Source: Rhodamnia argentea (Eukaryota; Streptophyta; Magnoliopsida; Myrtales; Myrtaceae). From it: a stretch of DNA of 64,000 bases. The position numbers were made by a program, and so were the translations under genes. Position 1 is the stretch's first letter. Every line of letters begins with the position of its first letter. The notes under the pieces are model-generated. The model had not been told where the DNA came from, did not search any database, and saw only the letters and a program-made list of their open reading frames with translations. This document shows, one piece after another, positions 36,446 to 50,000 of the stretch. Location: NCBI RefSeq assembly GCF_020921035.1, contig NC_063150.1:2418001-2482000 (forward strand). Reading direction: 5' to 3'.

Positions 36446-36939
36446 GGCCTCATTTGGTTCAGCATTGTAAATGAGCATTGAGACTCTAAAGTCCCTTGGC
36501 CAAATACAAATAGTGTTTGGTTCATTTTTTGACTGACTTTGGGGAGATGCAATCGCATTTCAAATGCTCTCCAAAGTCCTCTAGAGGTACTTTGGGCTAA
36601 AGGACTTTTGCGAAATGCAACTAATTTTTTTTTATTTTAATTTTGTCACCGCTGCCGCCCACCGCCATCACCTATCGGCCGCCGGTTGCTAGTTGCCGCC
36701 GCCGTCGCCGGTCGCGGGTGGCCACGTGTGCCGGTCGCCGCCGCCTTTTTTTCAAAAAGAAAAAATATTTTACAAAGTTCATTTTTCACCAAACAACATT
36801 TACTTCAAAGTTGCTTTCTAAATGTGTTTTTAAAATACACTTTACTAAAACACTACTTGCATTTTGAAAAGGGCCTTTAACCCAAAGGTATTTGCATTTT
36901 CTCAAAGTCTCTTGGCCAAATGTTGAACCAAACAGGGCC
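36446..36939. mobile_element. MITE with GGCC-type ends and TAT flanks
   Basis: The 494-bp element begins ggcctcatttggttcagcat and ends aatgttgaaccaaacagggcc, so the terminal inverted repeats match with a few substitutions. Both flanks are tat (36443-36445 and 36940-36942). A 3-bp target duplication with GGCC(N)TGTTTGGTT ends fits the PIF/Harbinger group, though that group prefers TTA or TAA. Sub-terminal copies of 'cttggccaaat' and 'aaagt(c/a)ct' also occur at both sides. The core at 36650-36745 is GC-rich. There is no transposase. Confidence 0.7.
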
Positions 36940-38081
36940 TATGTAGCTTCACATCATCCTCCATTGATGGTGAGAAAGAGCTGCAAGTTCATTGTGGAAT
37001 CGACTTTATAAATATATAAGTTAAAGAATAATTTTAGCATACATCGGCAAACATCAAAATTTGTTTTTACAGCCCTTTTTGATCGGTGAAATACGATTTT
37101 TTTTTTCGCACCTTCCTTGCATTATATCAGTAGTCATCCAATTATGGCCTTACTTCTTTACATTCATGTAAGCCGCAATTTTTTCTTCTTCTAATTTTTC
37201 AATCAAATTTGACTTCATTTTACTAATCTCATTTCAATCGCAACGTCTCGATAGATGACTAACTACAAGCTTTGATATTCACGACATTCAACTCCTAATT
37301 CGAGCATAAATTAGAATAGAACGAGAGAAGAGTCAAGGGGGGGGTCGGATTTCTCCAATTTCGAAATTGGTCACAAAGATTTGGGTGATTAGTAGTGTTA
37401 ATGGAAGAACTTAGGTCTAATTGATAAATTCGAAAAATATATAATTAGAAATAGAGAGTGAATAAAAAGCGACAAATTATTAATTTCATGCGCATGAAAA
37501 GCAAATGTCAAAACGGCCGGTATAGTTACCAAACTGAACAACCGGTTGATGTTGTCGCGGTGCCGGATCGTATCCTCATCGTATTATTACCATCAATGCA
37601 AGAAAAGAAAAAAATAAATAAAAAAAATCCCGAAAAAAAGAGGAAGAAGAACAAGAAGAGGGAGATCTGCACTTGCAACTCTCGAATTTCACAATTCCTG
37701 CTCCTCCGATTCTCTCCCACCAGATCGGACGCGCTTTCTTGTCCTGAATTTTAGGGTTTCTCATCCTTCTCTTCCAATTCTCATTCCATCCGTTTTCGAA
37801 TTGTTCATCCATCTTTGTTCTGTTCTCGCTTTGGCCGCCGGAAGGTTTCGTTTTTTTGGGTGCATGTCCGGTTCTGGCCTCTCGATCTTTTTTTTTTTTA
37901 GCGATTGGTTAGTGGGCGCGGTTGCCGGAGTTTTGGCTCTCGGTCGCTGATTCGCCGTTGAGGAGCCGGTTTTGCGGAGTTTTGGTGGTGGGCGGCGGCG
38001 GCGGGGTTGTTTTGGGGAAGTGGGGATTGGGCGTTGATTTTGAATGTGCTTCGTTAGGGTTGCTGGATTCGTCGGTTTCGG
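36940..38081. other. BLISTER promoter and 5' leader
   Basis: 36940-37600 is AT-rich intergenic DNA. 37640-38081 becomes pyrimidine-rich then GC-richer up to the BLI start codon, typical of a plant 5' leader. Opposite-strand open frames of up to 122 codons here are Pro/Lys-rich readings of this leader and I do not call them. Confidence 0.4.
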
Positions 38082-41000
38082 ATGGCTTCTGCGCAGGTGC
38101 TGCCGAGTTCGCGTAAGCAAGAGCATCTGGAAGCTGGCAAGCGCCGGGTAAATTTTGATTTCTTAGATTTTCCGATCTTTTTTTTTTTTTTTTCAAAGTT
38201 TGGATTGCTGCGCCTCTTGAACATTGGCATCTCTGCGATTGCTCGAGTATGCGATGGTTTTTAATCTTATTTCGCAAGGTGTGGTTGTTTGATCATTGAT
38301 CCATGTCTTGTCAATTTAGCTGATTAGACTTTAGAGGAAGAGAGTGTTGTTCCTGCTGAATTCTTTGACCTAGAGAATTTTTTGAAGTCATTCTTGCTGC
38401 AAAGAGGAAACAAACGGTTTCTTCATGCATCTCTTTTTCCTTCTTCCTTCGGATGTTTTGCTAGGCAACTTAATGATAGCTGATTTTGCTGCCTCGGACT
38501 CTGTTCATAGTAAACGCCTTCACTAGTTTGACTTGACTGGAATTTATTTGTTCCCCCACAAGTGGCGTTTTTCGATGTTCTCTAACTTTTGGCAACCTAG
38601 GTTGGGAAAAAGAGGTTTCACAAGGGTGCTCAAGGGTCATTCTTTTCTTTTTTCGGAAAGATAAACACAATCCCAGAAAGAAGTTTTTCTCTCTGAAGTT
38701 TTTTGTAGATGTCACAGACTTTCCGAAATAACATCTCTTTGTACGAAATGACATGTTTTGAACTTATTGCGCTTACTGTGTTTTGATTACAAGCACAAAG
38801 TTTTATATCAATGTTTTTTAATGTGAACTTAACTTTCTCAGCTAGAAGAATTCCGCAAGAAAAAGGCTGCAGATCGAGCGAAAAAGGCCGCTAGTAACCA
38901 AATTAATGCTTCTGATGGTGGCCCTAATGAGAAAAAATCACTGGATGCTGAAGTTGGGCGACTTGCAGATTCTGACGCTGTTAGATCGTTTAATGTACCT
39001 GGTGGAGTCGATAATCAACCTTTTGCTGCAGAGAATAATGATGATGTAAAAGCATTTCAGTTTTCCCAGAGAAGCAGGGAAAATTCTGTTAGTGACGTTC
39101 ATTCCTTACCAGAGTTTCCAGTGGGTGTAAATGATGCATTCTCTAAGTATCCAGCACAGACAATGGGAGAATACCAAGAACGTGAGGGCTATGGAGGCTT
39201 GGCGTCTAATGGACCGATTGGCTATAGCTACGGCCAAGAGAATAATCACATGAAAAGTGATTATCGAATGTATGCTGCAACTTCTGGGTTTACATCTGAC
39301 CAGTCTGATGCTTTATCCACACAAGCCAGTCAGGAGATTGGTCGCAGTTCTGGCCGCTCTAGTTTCCACGGGAAGGAAGAATCTCTGATGAAAGAAAATA
39401 GTGGGAGTTCAAATGACTTATTATTTTCAAATCTTGGTTCTTCTGTTGTAGAAAATTTCTCTCCCCAGAATTCAGGCAGCTTTATTTCACCAAATTATCC
39501 CAGTGATGCCAACATATTGCCTGGTGCACACACAAGTTCAATATACAATGAAGGTATTCTCTTTCTGTTGTTTTATTTTTTGAATGTTGCTGATAGGCAC
39601 TTTGAACAGTCATGCATACATCACAAGAAAAAAAATCCAACACTGTTTTGTGCTGTCGTCTGGCAGACTCTGTGCAACCAGCTACCAACACAATAAGGTC
39701 TCCTGCTGGGAGTGGGTTGAGAATGTTTGATACGGCACACTTCAACGGTTCTCAGATATCTGATTTTCAAGAAAGGAAGCTTGGTAGCATCTTTGACAAG
39801 TTGCCTAGTACACAAAGTGCAACTTCTCAGATATCTGGCTATTCTTCATCTGATTTGAATTTTGATTTTAATAGTTCCTTGAACAATATTCCTCTATATT
39901 CGACAGTTAGTGAATCACATCCACGAAGATCACGCCCGTCGTTTCTTGATTCTCTTAATGTAACTAGATCTTCACCATCACTTCCTTCCAAAAACGTTGA
40001 ACCAGAGGAGCCTGTCGCAATTAATAGCTTGAATTTTAGCAGCATTGATGCTGGAAACTCAAACCCTTTCCGTCATACAAATGATGGGAATGTAGGGCCG
40101 TTCTCCAAACCGGGAGCATCACATGGACCTGATATACCCATGCATTCCATTAGTCCTTCACCTTTTGTATTTAATTCAGAAAGCCATGCTGGTGAGCAAA
40201 GCATCGAGAGCAAACCTGAGTTCTATACCTCTAAACAGAATGAAGATTTTGCTGCATTGGAACAGGTAATGTGTTTAGATTACTCAAATTTGTTGGATTC
40301 CATGATTCAGTTCCCATTTGAGGAGCGAAAACATGAACCTCCAAACTGATTCTAGCTGAGATTCAATCACTTGTTTGACAACATGTTGGTGATCAGGCTT
40401 CCCAAATTGATATGAATCAATGTTTAACGTCATGTGGTCTTTAGGTTTAATGTACTCTGATGGTGCTATTAAGATGCAGATATCGATGCAAATGGTTTAG
40501 GCTTGTTTTTTCTTTTTGTTTGTTACAAAAAGAAATTTTTTTCTTTTTTTTTTATGTTCTCAATTCTAGGAAAATAAAAGCATTTAAGCAGTTGTCTCAA
40601 AGAAGATGCTGACTTGTCTTTGTCCCAATAACTAATAGACGTTGACAAAGCATGTTTTGGTTTCCCATTTCTTGTCCATCTAATTTTTAATATGCCACGA
40701 ATTAAGAAATTTTTTTCACAAATACATCCTCTCCAAGACGTGTCAGTATGTTAAGATGTAAATTCACCTCTATTATTTGTCTTATGTAGTTACAGAAAAA
40801 TTGCTTGTTGCTGACTCTATGTCGTATGTAATTCATATTGCGGTGTGTATTTTTCAGCACAGTATCTCTGAATTTTTCATACCAGTGCTCGTTTACTGTT
40901 AAAATTTTACTTAAGAATCTCTAGTTAGGAATAATGAGAATCTATCGCAGGAAGTGCAATATGTGCGTTTATTTAAGTTATGTGTAACTTCAAATGTTAA

Positions 41001-44000
41001 AACCATGGAACCTACTTTTTAACTGCACTCCCTTGATCATGAGCCATTTGATCTTCCAATATCATTCCCCATCTTACTATTCTTATGTCGTGTGTTTGCA
41101 TTTTCACATTTGTTTGTATCACCCAGAAATGATTATCGAAGCACTTACCAAATACTTTTATCCAATCTAATGCAAGTTCTGATAACTTCTTTATAGGATT
41201 ATAATTCACAAGACTATATAAGTTTAAGGGTAGCAAATTAATGTGATGAAGCATGGTAAGATGGTGCCCCCTTCTTTTTTATATATCATCGTGGGGAGAG
41301 AGAGAAGGGAGTGGGTTGTGGTTGGATGGAGAAACGACTAGGATACTACTAGTGGGGGTGGATAAAATGTCATTAAATACCAGTCCAGCTCTAGCATGAG
41401 GTAGATACTTGTGTGAAGACTAAAATCTTTGCATTGGCATTTTATGTCCTAAAAGAGCCCTGAGTTTCAAACTGAACTTAGTTTTAAATTGAACTCCCTC
41501 GATCATCAGCCATATGCGCGCCTTGTGATCTGTTTTATGTACTCGTTCTGTAAGAGAGATGAGGGGAGGCACTTCTAAAGTATTGCCCACCTTTCTTTTG
41601 TATGTACTTTTGTCTTGCATCTTTGTAAGGTTTTATTGATATGAATCATCTTGTCACTGCTGCTTCAGGTTACTTGACTTTGTGTCAGGTGGCTTGTTGC
41701 CTGTTTTATTTATTATCTAATTTCCAATACTTTGTTGTTTATTAATGTTCATTTATATTCCTGTACCTTTGTTTTCCTATTTACTCACATAACCCAGAGC
41801 AGAAGTGTCAACATCAATTTTCTTTCTGCCTTTTTTTAACCCGTTAGTGGTATCACATACTGGGTCACTCCATGTTGACAAACTTCAGCAAAAACAAAAA
41901 ATGGCATGAACCTAGACTATGATATTGCTTGTAAGAACTTGACAATATGTTAATGGTTAATTTCTCGAGTTGCATGGCATCACTTATCACTCTTCACTAG
42001 GTTATGTTTCCATGATATCTGCCTATAAAAGTTGAGAAAGAAGGATTGAAAGAACGTGTCAAACTTTATTTTCATAGTTGATGATATCTGCTTTTGAATA
42101 GAGTGAGGGAAGGATAGAGTTTTCAGACATCATGCTTTTGCATGAACACGAAAAACCATGGAAAGTAACAAGTGATTGGAAAAGTCAAAACTTTCTTTTG
42201 TTAGGATAAATACTTGTTTGATAGTCAATGTGATACCTTTTACCTGTTCAATGCAGCACATTGAAGATTTGACGCAAGAAAAATTTTCCTTGCAACGAGC
42301 TCTTGAGGCTTCAAGGGCTTTGGCAGAGTCCTTAGCAGCCGACAATTCTTCTTTGTCAGACAGTTATAACCAACAGGTTCCCTTAATAGCAATGATAAAT
42401 ATATCAATTGTTACCACTTTGATGCTTATGTTTCTTCTTGTTTGGTCATTTCTGAGTAGTTTACTATTATCTGCAATATTTTTTATTTTTAATTTAATGT
42501 TGATAGTTATGCCCATGGAATGTTAGGATTTTATTGCAATGGGAAGAGACAAGGGTTAAAGATGTATGAAGTAATCTCATTTTATTTTCTTTTGGTCCCC
42601 TTTGAGTGTGAATGGAAGAGGAAAAAAGGAAAAGAGGGTGGGGGGTAATGTTAATGATCTTGTCTGGGTATTAGAATTAGTTACGACTGAAAGATCTATC
42701 TTTTGGATATGCTAAAAGTTAGGATCTGAATGATGCTCTTTGCTTACACCATGTCAAATAGGTTTAGGATAAAATGATGAAGATATATTTTTACATTCAT
42801 TGACATCTTGGTATGTTATGCGAATGATAGATATGTGAAGCAATCAACTGATATGAAAATGAGGATTAGCTGGGTGACAAAGGCAGTGGGCCTTTCTGGC
42901 AAATGAAAAATAGCGAATTTATATCGCAAGCCCTTTGCTTCTTTATAGTCTCTTAGTACATGTCCTAATTTGTGTGGGAAAGTGGAATTAAACATGTACT
43001 GATGTGTTGGGATACTAAGCTGAGAGTTCTTGTTAAATGCTTGGTTGTAAAATTGTGATGACTACTTAATTGAGTGTTAATTTCTGGTGCACTACTAGCT
43101 ACAGCACAAGGTGTCACATTCCGAGGAACTGTTTCATTCTTATGCTTCTTAAAGCACAATGCTTGATGTTTTAAGTTATTGTGAGTTTGTATTTATTTGT
43201 TATTTTGTGTTCTTTCTCATATGCCAGAGAAGTGTTGTCAACCAACTGAAAGATGATATGCAAAATTTACAGGAGGAGATTAATGCACGACTGGTAGGTA
43301 CCCGTATTTTTGTCATTTGTTTACTTTACGAAAAATCTGTCATTGGTATTTTCTTTTGCGTAATTTAAGTTTCTGTAAAGTTATGTACTTCTACACTTAC
43401 ACAATGCCATGATTCAAAAGTTTGCTGGTTGTTTGACTTTTATCATGCATTAATTGCATGTACATGTGATGCCTGATGTTGATTCGATTTCATCCATAAC
43501 GTAGAGAGGAATTCTGTTGAAGGTGATTTGGTTTGATGTGTTACCTTACTAGGTGATGATGAATCTCATCGATTCAGTATAGGCGCGCGCAATGAGCTAT
43601 TGGAAAAACTGAGAAGAGCATAAGAGAAATAGATAATGGCATTGTTTCCAATCCATGAAACAGTTTGTAAGGATTCACGAGAACAGCTCTTCTCTGTAAC
43701 TTAATCATGCAAAGGAGGCTATCTCTCTATCTCGATACATCACCTCCTGTCGCATCACATGTCGGACACGTATAATCTATTTTCCTTACAAAATTCTTGT
43801 GGATGTGCATAAGCATGCTGTTAAAATGCCGTCAATCTTGCAAGTCAACCTTAAAAACATGCACAATTGTATCTTGAGCCAGAGTGAGCTATAACTGGGC
43901 CTTTAATGACATAATGGGTCAAATATGGACTTTAGGAAGACATACATGTCTCCAACAGTATTTTCTTTGACTGTAGGTTTTGCCAATGGTAATTAAGAGG

Positions 44001-47000
44001 GGTGACAAAAATCCTATTTGATGCAGATATGGTGCAACATGCAATTATGCATGTACCTGCTTTACATTCCACTTTAGAAATGGTTCAGCTAATGACCTGT
44101 TTTTTCACTGTTCCTCAGCAAAATAACTATATATGGTTGTCCTCAGTTACATTTCTGAATGGATTACTGATGATAGTCATATCAAGTGTATATTGTGGTT
44201 TTGACTGTTATATTGTTTCGGTTAAGTATTTTTCTATTTGCAAGGGAAAAGTTCACTGTAGGGCACCAAAGGGGTGATACTCATAATATTAGAAAAGGAG
44301 CTCAAAGAAGAGCTCATTTGCCAAAGAAAGCATCTACAACTCTTCCACTAACCAAAGGTGTAAGAATTTGAACTAGTTAAAATCAGTAACAATAAATTTA
44401 AGACTCCTTTCCCTTGAATGCATGTATTCTCATATCAGCAGGTAGGATTACTTTTGGAAGGACTGGCAAAGAGTACTATTACTGGCGTATAACCCGCAGA
44501 CTCTTAGAAATTCCATGAGTCTGAACTCAATTTCTTTTTCCCTTGCTGTGTTTATCCACTGACTCACTGTTTTTAGATGGTCGCCCAACTATCTTTAGAC
44601 CAGGCAGTTTGGTTGCGCAGTTGATATTTGCAATGGTATGGCTGATTCATGAGCAACTTCTCTTCTTGCATTTGCTAGGTGGAGCTTGAGGCTATCAAAC
44701 ATGAATATACCAATGCACAATTAGAATGTAATGCAGCTGATGAACGGGCCAAACTATTGGCTTCTGAAGTTATTGGCTTAGAAGAGAAGGTAAGGAGCTT
44801 GCAGTGGAAGCAAATTTCTCCCCCCCGGTCGTTATTTGGTATAAGAAATGTCTACCATGAACTTAATTATGTCTTCTCCTTTGATAAGATAAGCCACGAG
44901 ACATTTGGAGGATTTCTATTTAGCTGTAAGCATTTATCTGAAAAAAAAGAAGTGTAAAGTATAGCAGCTGAGAAGAACGGTTTTCTTTTCACTATTAGAC
45001 CTATTTTTTTCCTGAATCTTTTATGGTATGCCTTCGTCATTGTTTGGGGTCTGCAAAGTTGCCTTCATTTTTTTGGCCCAAAAAAATGAAGGCAACTTTG
45101 ATCCCATTTTGTCTGGTGATCTGGGTGTACTTGCAGTCAGGACCTTATAGTGATTTTCCTACATAATAAATTTGTCAGGTAATGCGGGTGTACTTAGCAA
45201 ATTTTGATCTAAGTGGGCCATCTTTTGTCTCCCCTCTGACCTGATGAAAATTTCACTGTGTTGTGCCGGTATTGGGGTTATTGCAATGATACAGAGTCAA
45301 TAATTAGATTAATTTGCATTTTCTTACCATGTGAAATGGTTGGTGAATGTACATGCATTTCTGTGGATGTTTGATTACCCTCAATGAATTATTTCTTAAC
45401 TGATTGTAGGCTCTCAGGTTGAGGTCCAGTGAGTTAAAGCTGGAAAGGCAATTGGAAAATTTACAAGCAGAAATTTCTACCTACAAGTATGTGTCACTTT
45501 AGATGCACTTTTTACAATGGCGATGTTTTTGTTATATCTGCATGCTTGAATTGCTCATTTGTCCTGCAAGAAGTTCTCTTAACTTTTCCTTATTCTCAGA
45601 AGTCTACTTTAAGGATGTCTGCAATTGTTGCTGGACGATGTGAAGACTTTACTATCAAGTCTTATGCGCGTAACTCTGGCTATCAACGAAAATGTTTATG
45701 ACCTATCGAATTGACATTTCCAGTGCATGTTATAAGCTGTCTCGTGTATATCCAGTTAAGATTAGAAAAGAAGCGAGGGACCTTTTGACATAGAGTTCCT
45801 ACTGCAATCGCAAGATGATTTAAGTGATGACCGCAGTTTTGTGCTGTTTTGTTAATTTCTGATCTTTGGGTTGTAGTGTATGGTTTAAAAGTGACACAGA
45901 AAAACTGACTCATCACGAGATTTTTAGGATATATTTCATTTGAAGAAAGCTTAGTCAGCTAGAGAGGTTGTGTTGTTGAGATATTCTTGTAGGAGTTGTC
46001 AAGTTTTTAAGACAGTATGGGTTTTGTGAAATTTTTACAATAGGTCACGGCTATTAGTTCTAAAAGTTTGAGCTAATAGATGAAGTCGTATTTAATATTT
46101 AAATGTCCTGACCTCTTGCTTTGATGCTGTTTTAAAATTTGTTGGGCTTCCAACTGTTTTGAAAGCTTAAATTGTTATATGAAGCCATTTAAGATTTAAA
46201 TGTTGTAATGTGGGTCTTTCTGCAAAGGATGACAATTCTAATGGTCATAATTGCTGATTGTGAAATCAAATATATGCAAGAAGCCTAGTTGTTGGATCAA
46301 CTTGATGAGAGCTATATGCATTGCAATCATTAGTTCTCCTGTGAGAAACAGGAGACACTCGAAAATATTTCCTCTCTTTCTTGGGTTGATTTGAGGGAAG
46401 ATATATGCTATTCTGTGGAGTAGATATCTGCATGCATTATATTGACAGTGATTGATGATTTTGACTGTAGCTGTTATTAATGCGATGCAGAAAGAAAGTA
46501 TCTAGCCTAGAAAAAGATCGTCAGGACCTCCAGTCCACTGTTAGTGCTCTTCAAGAAGGTATGTCTTGACTATGTATCAATCTATTTGATGTGTTTATTT
46601 ATTAATGTTAGTTTTTCATTTATAGTAGCATCATAACATCTTCTATGAAAGAAGCCAATTGATTAAAAAATTATATTTGGGGATCCAAAATGTAGACACT
46701 GCCTTTGATCAAGTCAATCTGGTCAACAACAATTTACAGCTTCAAGTAAAGAAACCTATTTTCAGATAGAATAATTACTATGCCTAAACTTCCTTTAGAA
46801 CCTAACACGGTGCAAGGTGGGAAGATGGATATTTTTTTTCTGTATATACATTTTGAAGTGAATTTTACTTTCATGCTGGATTTTGTTGTTCTTGTTCCTG
46901 ATAGTATATGAAAGATGAATCTTCCACTTCCTTGGAAAAGCAACTTTACAGGGCTGTGACGAAACTTTTGGAACCCACGTTGCACTGTAATATTGGCCCA

Positions 47001-50000
47001 CTTTTAAGTAAACCAGAAGCTAAGCCTAATGATTAATAACGCGTTAAAGGGAAGACTAAACAATGTTGGTACTTATAGAATTAGAAGTTATATCGTGGCG
47101 TGGGGGTGATATGGATACATGTATAATTTGTAGTTGTTAAAAGGTTCCTAAAAGGTTAAGCCGACGAGTGCAATGAGACTACATGAATAAAATGTGCATT
47201 GAAATCCCATAGACAAACGATATGCACACGTCTTCTCATGTGAAACTGGAATGAGAACAGCATATGGAAGAGGCCAAGGGAATCCTCAAATGTGAAATAA
47301 ATCTAGAGCAAAACCTGGTTCTGATAGTATATACAAAGTCCAACCTAAAAGCTTAACCTATAGTGGAGGAAGCTTCAAAATTGTTAGGTGCATTGGAACC
47401 CCATAAAGCAGTGATGAGGGATACTTTAACAGTATTTATTAATACGAGATGTGTTTGTTTGAAGAGCTAAAATAATGCATCAGAGAGCTCAGAGAAGAAA
47501 CACAAAAACTCCATATAACTTGGGTGCATCATTGAAAAGAGTCGCAATCTTTATCATTTAACATATAACATTGCTTTATGAAGAAATTGCATGGTTTTGA
47601 TGCTTCTCTATGCTGAGGTTTACTCAGCAGCATTTTTTAACGTTGAAGACCACAATGAATATTCACTTTGTTCTATTCTTTGGTCAACTATATAAGTAGC
47701 AAGCACTTTTTGGTTCTTCTGATGTATACTGTTTGGTTATCAAAGTGCAAGATTTGGAAATTAAACCATCAAGTGCTGTCAATGCGGCATCATGTCGATG
47801 CAGTCTCCCTTCTTCAATTGACTATCTAAACTTCATCTTTGATGAAAACTTTTCCTGGACATGAAATCCCCCTTTTGTTAATTAGACTGAAAACTCCCAA
47901 GGATAATTGACCCATCGGCCTAAGAAGAGTGAACTTTTTGAGGAAGGAGGCTAAAGCTAAGTGCACTTGATTTACAGGCAGTGGTTCTTTTTCAAAGTAG
48001 TTCCTAATTTTGTGTGCTTATTATAATGTAGGCAACGTAAAAGGATTCTAATGGATGGGACAGCTGTACCTGATCTGCCTGTTAGTTGTACATTTGTCAT
48101 CTTTCTGCTAACATCCATTATGTTTGGAACAGAAAAGAAGCTGTTGCAGTCAAAGTTACGGAAAGCTTCAGCTGGTAAGGTTTCTGGTGATTTAAGCAAG
48201 AGCATTGCCAGTAGAAAAGATATATCCACTTCAACTGATGACCTTGGTAAGGGCGGTCCTCCATTTCTCTGATGCTACTGTGTACATATAACTATTTCTT
48301 ACTGATTTTTTATGTGTGGTACATGTGGGGAGGGAGGGAGGGTTGTCACTTGGGAGCCCTTTGATCCTGATGCTCAAGCAAATGGAAGAAACGCTAAGGT
48401 TTAGAAATGCTAGTTGGATGGTCCTGCATGATCAATTCTATGTATCATCAATGTTCAATTGGACCTGGTTGGGAAAAAGGCTTAATGACCCCTTGGCCAT
48501 ATTTAAGCCCTTATGTGCTGGAATTGAATGAATGGTGTTTCTTTACCCCATTTGTGAAATTAAACAATAAATGCTTTTCCTTCAAAGAATAAGGATTGCA
48601 TCTGGCAACTCTAAGTCAATGACCATTTATACGAGGGCAGCTGAATTTCTCCACATTGACTTTTCATTCTGGCCCCTCTCCCACCTTGGTTTCATCATGA
48701 AAAATCCCTTCCATGTCGTCAATTTCAGCAGATTCACCTGATAGCCCTTCGAGTTGAATGCTGCTTTCCGGATGCTCAAGCAGATGGAAGAAATGTTAGG
48801 GTTTATGAAAGGATTTGAAATGCTAGTTGGATGGTTCTGCATGATCAATTCTATGTGTCATCAATGTTCAATTGGACCTGGTTGGGAAAAAGGCTTAATG
48901 AACCTTGACCATATTTAAGCCCTTATGTGCTGGAATTGAATGAATGATGTTTCTTTGCCCCAGTACTGAAATTAAATGAAGAATGCTTGTCCTCCAAGAA
49001 TAAGAGATAGCATCTGGCAACTCTAAGTCAATGACCATTTATACGAGGGCTGCTGAATTTGTCCACCTTGACTTTTCATTCCGGCCCCTCTCCCACGTTG
49101 GTTTCATCATGAAAAATCCCTTCCATGTTGTCAATTTCAGCAGATTCATGTTGATGTACATGGAAGCAAACAATTTCGAATTACTCTATGCGGAGTTTAG
49201 ACTTAAATTGTTTCTGAATTCATCACATTCTATTGAATTTGTTGTAAATGCAGATGTTATCTCGGAAAGTCCCATCCAGCATATGGAACATGACAGGTCT
49301 CTCTCTGGCTATGATACATCTAGTTCCCTGTTGCTGTCTGAAGATGTTGAGTTAAATATCGAAGCTTCATCTGTATATATACCTGCTGATCAGATGAGAA
49401 TGATCATAAATATCAATACAGTAATATCAGAGGTATAAACTTCTCTAGTCCTTATTGTCAACTTCCAGGTTTCTTGCCCTTGACTTAGTCTTTTATTCAA
49501 GATTTTCACTTACATCTCTTGGCTCTCGGGAGTTGTTGGTATCTGGTTACCATGGGTTATTCATGTGGCATTGCTATTTGCAGTTAGCATTAGAGAAAGA
49601 AGAGTTACTGAAGGCATTGGCGTCTGAAACATCTGAAAATACCAAACTGAAGGTAGTTTTGTCTGACTTGTATCATCTGTAATCCCACTTCATTCTATCT
49701 TGATAAAATCTTACTGCAGAGTTTCCAGGTTTTCCTGGGTCCGCATTCACTCATTCTCTTCCTCTACTTGGAAGGCTTAGCGCTCATGCGTAGCAATGCA
49801 CTAGTTCTGTCGTCAAGACCTCAATGTTATTTGATATAGTTTGTAAAGGTTTGACCTCGTGTATATATCCATTGATGGACTTTATGTCTTTGTTTGTTCA
49901 ACCTAACAATGGAGTTTTGCAACTTCAGAATCTAGTATGTTGAGAATTTTGGATAGTGCATGCATAATTAAGTAGCTGTCCATTGATGGACTTTATGTCT

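Noticed and set aside
37526-38277. Opposite-strand open frames of up to 122 codons rich in Pro, Lys and Thr
   Set aside because: They are reverse readings of the pyrimidine-rich BLI leader and first exon.
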